NCBI GenBank assembly: GCA_035374585.1 | Contig: DAOSPF010000042.1 | Span: forward strand, 1-29,445 | Length of the DNA: 29,445 nucleotides | Direction of reading: 5' to 3' | Source of the DNA: JAKPQD01 sp029572965 | Lineage (GTDB): Bacteria; Bacteroidota; Bacteroidia; Bacteroidales; DTGW01 | Shown: piece by piece, positions 24,541-29,445 of the stretch | Numbering within the stretch: the stretch's first letter is position 1 | How the letters are laid out: each line of letters opens with the position of its first letter | Notes under the pieces: generated by a model | What the model was told of the DNA's origin: nothing | Seen by the model: the letters and a program-made list of their open reading frames with translations, nothing else | Databases searched by the model: none | Translations under genes and position numbers: made by a program

Positions 24541-25518
24541 TTACTTTTTAACAATCCTTTGAGTAAAAGCCTTTCCGCTGCTTTCCGAAATTTTAACAAT
24601 GTATGTCCCGGCATTTAAGCCACTAACATTTACAGATTTGATGTTACCATAATAATTAATCAATTGCTTTCCGGTAATATCAAAAATGGCGATGCTATTC
24701 ACTTCATTAACAGCCTTGATATTCAGAACATCGTAACAAGGATTAGGATAACAGGCCATATTTGCCGAAACAGTGCTGATAGAGGTTTGTGCAGGCTTTT
24801 CATTGTTGAAATAAAAAACAGGAATAACATTGGTTGACTTAACCCCGGTAGTGTCAAATACATTATATGTACGTGCAGCACCTCCGGCAGGGAATTCGTG
24901 TTTTGCATCGTCCCAGCTACCATCAATACGGCATTTAAACTGAATCTCTCCTATAGGGCACAATATGGTTGCCGAATATACGTCTTCAGTTCCAAACAAC
25001 TCATCAGGAGAAGCTCCCCAATCGTTGAACGTACCAGCAACATCTAAAAAGTTGGTTTCAGGGTCGAACTTACCTTTTTCTTTAGCAACGCTCATGTTTA
25101 CCGAAATTTGTACAGGAACGTAGCCCGGGCGGTAATTGTTAAAAATCTTTTTAACCCCGATACTATCTTTTCGGACAGTGATTTTCCTGTTTGGGCCACC
25201 CGAAGGAAACTCATGTTTGTCGTTGTCCCAGCTGCCGTTAATCCTAAACTTATACTCTACAACAGTGCCAGCCGTAAAGGTATCAATAGTAATAGCGTAA
25301 AGGCTGTCGTTACCTGGCATAGGGGCAAGATGCGAATTAGATCCATCCCAGCCGTTCAGGGTCCCGGCAATATCAACAAAGTCATTTGTTTTGTCAAACT
25401 TACCAGCTTTAATCATATAGGTCATGTCTGCAATGAAAGTAATTTTAGCATTTTGAGCAATTGTTAAGCCTTTTATCATTAAAGCTGCAATCATTAGAAG
25501 AAGTACATGTTTTTTCAT
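24541..25518 (-). CDS. Secreted two-repeat starch-binding-like protein with type IX sorting tag
   Basis: The 325-residue protein begins with a signal peptide (cut after about residue 21, TIAQ). Two homologous E-set modules follow at about 25-128 and 136-237. They share AGTLNGWD / AGTFNDWG, then YKFRINGSWDNDKHEFPSGG / FKCRIDGSWDDAKHEFPAGG. The AGxFNxW pattern is that of glycogen/starch-binding folds (CBM48/AMPK-type). A type A sorting domain (about 255-325, CYPNPCYDVLNI, ending RIVKK) sends it to the type IX system. No catalytic residues are visible, so a surface glucan-binding role beside the amylase is inferred, similar in idea to SusE/SusF but without their lipoprotein anchor. It is probably the first gene of the locus. 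Confidence 0.8.
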   Translation of the reverse strand: MKKHVLLLMIAALMIKGLTIAQNAKITFIADMTYMIKAGKFDKTNDFVDIAGTLNGWDGSNSHLAPMPGNDSLYAITIDTFTAGTVVEYKFRINGSWDNDKHEFPSGGPNRKITVRKDSIGVKKIFNNYRPGYVPVQISVNMSVAKEKGKFDPETNFLDVAGTFNDWGASPDELFGTEDVYSATILCPIGEIQFKCRIDGSWDDAKHEFPAGGAARTYNVFDTTGVKSTNVIPVFYFNNEKPAQTSISTVSANMACYPNPCYDVLNIKAVNEVNSIAIFDITGKQLINYYGNIKSVNVSGLNAGTYIVKISESSGKAFTQRIVKK

Positions 25519-25632
25519 AATTAAGTTAATTTAGTTTGTAAAAAAGAATCTTTGACACGAAGTTATTGGACAAAACAAGGGAAACCAACAAAGCATTTGG
25601 AAGCTAATGTAAAAAATGGTACTTTTCAGTCA

Positions 25633-25640
25633 TAATTTTG
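25633..25640 (+). promoter_or_regulatory. Possible -7 element of the LacI-family regulator gene
   Basis: TAATTTTG matches TAnnTTTG on the plus strand, about 105 bases before the regulator start. No clear -33 element was found at the usual distance. If used, the CAAACGTTTG palindrome would lie just downstream of the transcription start and could allow self-repression. Confidence 0.3.
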
Positions 25641-25658
25641 AGATGCTATAAGGCATTT

Positions 25659-25668
25659 CAAACGTTTG
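25659..25668. promoter_or_regulatory. Probable LacI-family operator
   Basis: CAAACGTTTG is a perfect 10 bp palindrome with a central CG, the typical core of LacI/GalR-family operators. It lies in the 227 bp region between the divergent regulator gene and the starch-binding-like gene, so binding could control either or both. No second copy was seen before the amylase gene. Binding by the neighbouring regulator is inferred. Confidence 0.6.
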
Positions 25669-25745
25669 CATAAAAAGGGCATAAAATATTTGTTTTTTAA
25701 GGTTTTATGCTTTGACAAAAACAAAAATGAAGCTACTTTCACCAC

Positions 25746-26780
25746 ATGAGAACAGCACAAACAACAATAAAAGACATAGCCTCGCGCTTAGGGCTTTCTC
25801 CCTCAACAGTTTCGAGGGCACTGAAAGACCATCCCGACATCGGCGCAGACACTAAAAAAGCCGTGAAAGACCTGGCTGTTGAGCTTAATTATAAGCCCAA
25901 TGCCATGGCCATAAGTTTGCGCAATAGCCGAAGCAACATTATCGGCGTCATTATCCCCGAAATAGTACACCATTTCTTTTCTTCTGTCATATCGGGCATT
26001 GAAGACGTAGCTTATGATGCTGGTTACCAGGTAATGGTTTGTCAAAGCAATGAGCTTTACCAACGTGAGGTAAAAAACACCCAAGCCCTTCTTTTGTCAA
26101 GAATTGAAGGCCTGCTCGTTTCTGTATCTAAAGAAACCAGGGACTTTTCGCATTTGCGGGGTGTAAAAGAGCTCAATATCCCAGTAGTGTTTTTTGACAG
26201 GGTATGCGACGAAATGGAAGCCGACCGGGTCATTGTGGACGACTTTGAAGGAGCTTATAAAATCGTATCACATTTGATAGAAGTGGGTTGCAAACGCATA
26301 GCCCACTTAGGTACAGTGCAAGATTTACTTATTGGGCGCAACAGGCTAAACGGCTACCTGAAAGCACTCAAAGACCACAATTTGCCGATAGATGACAAGC
26401 TTATCCTTCGTTGCGATACCATGCAATCTGCACAAATAGCCACCAAGCGTCTTGTATATGAGCTAAATCCGCCCGATGGGATATTTGCCGTTAATGACCT
26501 CACCGCCATTGGGGCATTACAGACAATAAAAGAATGTAAGATGCGTGTCCCGGATGATATATGCGTAGCAGGCTTTGGAAATGGGCTGTATTCAATGTTT
26601 ACCGATCCTCCAATTACCACTGTTGAACAAAACGGTTATAAAATGGGACAAGTAGCCATGACACTTATGCTCGACCGCCTTATCAGACATGACGACTACC
26701 CTCCTATCACCGAGGTGCTTGAAACAAGCCTAATACAAAGAAAGTCAACACAGAAACCTATTAAACCGCAGTATATTTAA
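25746..26780 (+). CDS. LacI-family transcriptional regulator
   Basis: The 344-residue product has a LacI-type helix-turn-helix at residues 7-26 (IKDIASRLGLSPSTVSRAL) and a hinge helix at about 49-60 (YKPNAMAISLR). A periplasmic-binding-protein-like sensor domain from about 63 to 335 includes VFFDRV and FAVNDLTAIGAL. It is transcribed divergently from the two starch genes and shares with them an intergenic region containing a LacI-type palindrome. It is therefore probably a glucan- or maltooligosaccharide-responsive regulator of that locus. Whether it represses or activates is not visible. ATG 25746 is chosen because it places the helix-turn-helix at the usual distance from the N-terminus. Confidence 0.92.
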   Translation: MRTAQTTIKDIASRLGLSPSTVSRALKDHPDIGADTKKAVKDLAVELNYKPNAMAISLRNSRSNIIGVIIPEIVHHFFSSVISGIEDVAYDAGYQVMVCQSNELYQREVKNTQALLLSRIEGLLVSVSKETRDFSHLRGVKELNIPVVFFDRVCDEMEADRVIVDDFEGAYKIVSHLIEVGCKRIAHLGTVQDLLIGRNRLNGYLKALKDHNLPIDDKLILRCDTMQSAQIATKRLVYELNPPDGIFAVNDLTAIGALQTIKECKMRVPDDICVAGFGNGLYSMFTDPPITTVEQNGYKMGQVAMTLMLDRLIRHDDYPPITEVLETSLIQRKSTQKPIKPQYI

Positions 26781-26865
26781 CGGAGCAAGGAAAAAGGAAA
26801 AAAGGTTGAAGATTTTGGTTATTATGAATGCCAATAACTATCAACCAACATCTATCAACAATAAA

Positions 26866-27765
26866 ATGAAGAAATCTAAAAAATACCTGCCCTACATATT
26901 ACTGGCATTTGGATTATTGTGTATTGGGTGGTCGGCTGTTTTTGTGAAGTTGGCTGATGTCAGTGGCTTAGTTTCGGGATTTTACCGCATGTTTATAGGA
27001 GCCATTTCAATAATGCCCTTATGGCTGTTACGCCACAAATCATGGAAAATAGATGCAGGCTCATTTCGCATTGCCGTGCTGTGTGGAGTGCTTTTTGCCT
27101 GCGACATAGCCTTGTGGAATACCTCAATAATGCTGTCGAAAGCCGCTATAGCCACTCTGTTAGCTAATATGGCCCCGGTTTGGGTAGGGCTTGGCAGCTA
27201 TTTTATCCTGAAAGAAAAAGCAGGGCGCAATTTCTGGATTGGCTGCATCATTTCTATCATTGGAGTATCACTAATTACAGGCATTACAAGTATCTCAGCG
27301 TCCATGTTTTCATGGGGGGCAATATTGGCCATAATGGCAAGTTTTTTTTATGCTGCATACCTTTTAATTACACCACGTGTGCGAGGAAAAGTAGATACAA
27401 TTTCTTTTACAGCAGTATCTATGATAGCAAGCAGTGTTGTGTTGCTCATATTTTGTATGGTTTCAGAGAGCAAACTTACAGGGTACAGTACCAAATCATG
27501 GATGGCGTTGGCAGGCTTAGGCTTTGTATCGCAGTTCCTGGGCTGGATAGCTATAAACTGGGCGCTTGCATATATTAATTCTACAACAGCCAGCGTTACG
27601 CTTCTTAGTCAAAGCATTGTAACTGCAATTATTGCAATACCCGTGTTAGGCGAAACATTGTCATTTATAGAAATTATTGGTGCAATAGTTGTACTAACCG
27701 GCATATTTTTGGTAATAAAGAAACAAAAAGCCAGCAAAACAGAAATATTGCCGGAGTATGAATGA
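26866..27765 (+). CDS. EamA/DMT-family transporter
   Basis: The product has about ten hydrophobic segments arranged as two EamA repeats (about residues 8-140 and 150-285). This is the layout of drug/metabolite exporters in the inner membrane. Typical features are the LWNTSIMLSKAAIATLL segment in the first half and the LLSQSIVTAIIAIPVLGETLS segment in the second. The start was placed at ATG 26866 (MKKSKKYLPYILL, 299 residues). Longer frames begin in low-complexity sequence rich in CAACA, which looks non-coding. The substrate cannot be predicted. It follows the regulator by 85 bp on the same strand and may or may not be co-transcribed. Confidence 0.9.
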   Translation: MKKSKKYLPYILLAFGLLCIGWSAVFVKLADVSGLVSGFYRMFIGAISIMPLWLLRHKSWKIDAGSFRIAVLCGVLFACDIALWNTSIMLSKAAIATLLANMAPVWVGLGSYFILKEKAGRNFWIGCIISIIGVSLITGITSISASMFSWGAILAIMASFFYAAYLLITPRVRGKVDTISFTAVSMIASSVVLLIFCMVSESKLTGYSTKSWMALAGLGFVSQFLGWIAINWALAYINSTTASVTLLSQSIVTAIIAIPVLGETLSFIEIIGAIVVLTGIFLVIKKQKASKTEILPEYE

Positions 27766-27788
27766 TACCACCCAAGTAAAAATGCCAC

Positions 27789-27810
27789 TAAATCCCCTAA
27801 AGGGGACTTG
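27789..27810. repeat. Bacteroidota-type intergenic repeat with CCCC/GGGG hairpin
   Basis: TCCCC and GGGGA form a 5 bp stem around TAAA (27793-27806), flanked by CTAAA and CTTGG. Translated in one frame this gives PLNPLKGT, a string I recognise as spurious protein sequence from a dispersed repeat common in Bacteroidota genomes. It lies between the transporter and the next gene. Copy number cannot be assessed from one window. Confidence 0.5.
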
Positions 27811-27883
27811 GACTAATGCCTCTTTAAGTATAGGAAGAGTTTTTACAATTTTTATTAAAAAAAGTTCTTTATTTTCAGACATT

Positions 27884-29107
27884 TTGAAGGTAAAAATTTA
27901 TCTATTGCTTATCATTGCTGTTACTATATGCTCATGCCGACCTACATTTAAAGTCAGAAAGCTGAGTTATGATGACAGTACTGGTTTTTATAAGTATGAT
28001 AAAAGCGTTCCTGTTATATTACCTGATAAAAGGCTTGTAAATAAAGATAATATCCAGGCATTCATACAGTTTATAGCCAGTTATAGGTATGCCGACAACA
28101 ACAATCTTCTTTATCAGCCTGACTGGGTGGTTTCCAAAAAAGATAAAGAGTTGCTTGATTCATATAATAAGGTCATTCAAAATATACTAAATAAAGAATA
28201 CCAAATTTCATTGTCAGAAGCCAAGACCTTTAAATCAAAGCTGAATGGGGCTGGAGGTTTTTCTGATATTGACTTTTGGATTGCTTATGCTCACCTCAAT
28301 TTGTCGAACAATGATTCGGCAGCTTATTATTTTACTCAGTTTTTGCTTTATTCGGGATACAAATACCCGATAAAGTTCAGAGGCCACTTTAATAGTGAGC
28401 ATGCCACCCGGCTTTTGGCCGAACAAAAAAAATATGCAGCAGACTTTTTAGAAGGAAGAGAAGATTTACCTCCTGTAAAGCCAGAGATAGTTAAGCATAG
28501 GTATTATTACCAAAGCCATACCCCGGGTTTTATAATCAATCACGAAGATGCAGGCGTGAAAAACTTTAACTTTTTTGTTCTTCCCATACTGTATGACAAC
28601 AATTTTCAGGGAGGACAAGGGGGATTTTCATACAATAAATTCAAAACACTTAATTTTTCTGTATATTCAGAAATAGAAAAAGAACAACAATCTTTAAAAA
28701 TAAGGATCCCGTGGCAAACATATATATCAGCCACGCACAGATTAGGAATTAAAATAACTCCACAATGCCGTTTTTATTCGAGTGTTATCAATGATGAAAA
28801 TTATAAAGGCATATTGACAGGAAGCTCTGTTTCTATAGGATACAGGATAACACACCGTGTTTATGCAGGTATAGCTTATACAACACTATACTCTACCCAT
28901 GATGCATTTATCAACAAAAGGTTTTATCGTGCCCAACAACTGCATGGCAGCTATGATGCCGGGATTCATTTACAACTTATCAAATCTTTTTCTTTAAAAC
29001 TTGGTTATTCAGACGGTTATGGCATGTTTGGCTTGCTCATCAACAATGTTTTCTCGGGTTATAACGAAAAAACGAAGTCAAGCATGTTCCAATTTAATGA
29101 TTTCTAA
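27884..29107 (+). CDS. Probable lipoprotein of unknown function with barrel-like C-terminus
   Basis: I do not recognise the family. With a TTG start at 27884 the product is 407 residues and opens with a short charged end, a hydrophobic stretch (IYLLLIIAVTI) and a lipobox-like ICSC with Cys18, suggesting an outer-membrane lipoprotein. The first half is helical and may resemble a TPR-like fold (about 110-185: AYAHLNLSNNDSAAYYFTQF). The second half (about 225-407) has alternating amphipathic strands such as YRITHRVYAGIAYTTLY and LKLGYSDGYGMFGLLI, and ends in Phe, as outer-membrane beta-barrels often do. Longer frames reach back through the CCCC/GGGG repeat and are unlikely to be translated. The start is the least certain part. 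Confidence 0.65.
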   Translation: MKVKIYLLLIIAVTICSCRPTFKVRKLSYDDSTGFYKYDKSVPVILPDKRLVNKDNIQAFIQFIASYRYADNNNLLYQPDWVVSKKDKELLDSYNKVIQNILNKEYQISLSEAKTFKSKLNGAGGFSDIDFWIAYAHLNLSNNDSAAYYFTQFLLYSGYKYPIKFRGHFNSEHATRLLAEQKKYAADFLEGREDLPPVKPEIVKHRYYYQSHTPGFIINHEDAGVKNFNFFVLPILYDNNFQGGQGGFSYNKFKTLNFSVYSEIEKEQQSLKIRIPWQTYISATHRLGIKITPQCRFYSSVINDENYKGILTGSSVSIGYRITHRVYAGIAYTTLYSTHDAFINKRFYRAQQLHGSYDAGIHLQLIKSFSLKLGYSDGYGMFGLLINNVFSGYNEKTKSSMFQFNDF

Positions 29108-29154
29108 ACATTGGCTTAATCTTTGTTGTTTACATTGCGACAAAAGAAAATACT

Positions 29155-29445
29155 ATGTGGAAGAAAATTGGTGCTATTACTCTTGTTTTATTTTTTTCAT
29201 ATATCGTCAACGCACAAAATGCCGATGATATATGTGGATACTGGCGTACACTCAAAGGAAATACACAATTTCATATAACAAAAAACGAAAATGGGCTCTA
29301 TAGCATTACTATTGTATGGTTGCGTATAAAAAAAGACCGCACAGATGCAAACAATCCTAATCCTAATCTGCGCAACAGGAAGTTTCTTCAATTAGTAATT
29401 TCAGATAATATTGTATTTTTGAAGGATAAAAATAAGTGGGTAGGT
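29155..29445 (+). CDS. DUF2147-like secreted protein, 3' part outside window
   Basis: The first 97 residues are visible. A signal peptide (MWKKIGAITLVLFFSYIVNAQ) is followed by GYWRT, then ITIVWLR and a DANNPNPNLRNRKFLQL stretch. This matches the pattern of DUF2147 proteins (GxWxT, then KIVWL, then DxxNPDPxLRNRP, from memory of the family). DUF2147 proteins are small exported proteins of unknown biochemical function. The gene begins 47 bp after the preceding gene on the same strand. The frame is open at the window edge, so the remaining length is unknown. Confidence 0.75.
   Translation, partial: MWKKIGAITLVLFFSYIVNAQNADDICGYWRTLKGNTQFHITKNENGLYSITIVWLRIKKDRTDANNPNPNLRNRKFLQLVISDNIVFLKDKNKWVG

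Noticed and set aside
26806..26865. TTG start of the EamA-type gene at 26806
   Set aside because: The added residues come from low-complexity CAACA-rich sequence and delay the first membrane helix; ATG 26866 gives a normal N-terminus.
27758..27883. Longer start of the lipoprotein gene at ATG 27758
   Set aside because: This stretch overlaps the transporter end and translates the CCCC/GGGG repeat; it would also bury the signal peptide.
1..29445. tRNA, rRNA, CRISPR array, insertion sequence or prophage
   Set aside because: The spacers were read for cloverleaf-like ends, regular direct repeats and transposase-like frames; none was found, and most of the window is tightly packed coding sequence.

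Overview
The window comes from an AT-rich member of the Bacteroidota, probably a Bacteroidales-like environmental lineage. Several signs agree. Two proteins carry C-terminal type IX secretion sorting domains, which are restricted to this phylum. There is an LpxK lipid A kinase, so the cell is Gram-negative. Promoter-like sites fit the phylum's TAnnTTTG (-7) and TTTG (-33) pattern. The regions before start codons are A/T-rich and show no Shine-Dalgarno motif. Ribosomal proteins S4, S14 and L36 are of the zinc-free type. In the ribosomal cluster tuf is missing between fusA and rpsJ, and adk is missing between secY and map.

Positions 1-16915 (minus strand) hold the fused str-S10-spc-alpha supercluster, read from right to left: rpsL-rpsG-fusA-rpsJ-rplC-rplD-rplW-rplB-rpsS-rplV-rpsC-rplP-rpmC-rpsQ-rplN-rplX-rplE-rpsN-rpsH-rplF-rplR-rpsE-rpmD-rplO-secY-map-infA-rpmJ-rpsM-rpsK-rpsD-rpoA. 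The last gene is cut by the window edge. Gaps are at most 47 bp, with two small overlaps, and a well-formed promoter lies just before rpsL. The cluster supplies ribosomal proteins, EF-G, IF-1, the SecY channel, methionine aminopeptidase and the RNA polymerase alpha subunit.

Positions 16916-19055 hold lpxK and a purine nucleoside phosphorylase gene on the minus strand. They overlap by 56 bp, and an AT-rich spacer with three related inverted-repeat arms separates them from the ribosomal promoter.

Positions 19200-21300 form a small accessory patch on the plus strand. It contains a methyl-accepting chemotaxis-type gene that looks frameshifted near its N-terminus, an intact MntA-type nucleotidyltransferase antitoxin gene, a frameshifted HepT (HEPN) toxin gene and palindromic repeats.

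Positions 21265-26780 are a starch-degradation locus. A secreted multidomain GH13 alpha-amylase and a two-repeat starch-binding-like protein, both with type IX sorting tags, lie on the minus strand. A divergent LacI-family regulator follows, with a CAAACGTTTG palindrome in the shared intergenic region. No SusC/SusD pair is visible.

Positions 26866-29445 (plus strand) hold an EamA-type transporter, a repeat-like hairpin, an unrecognised probable lipoprotein, and the start of a DUF2147-like secreted protein cut by the window end. I see no rRNA, tRNA, CRISPR array, insertion sequence or prophage. Nothing here is clearly a new system. The most unusual material is the decaying chemotaxis/MntA-HepT patch and the SusCD-less, type IX-tagged starch locus.
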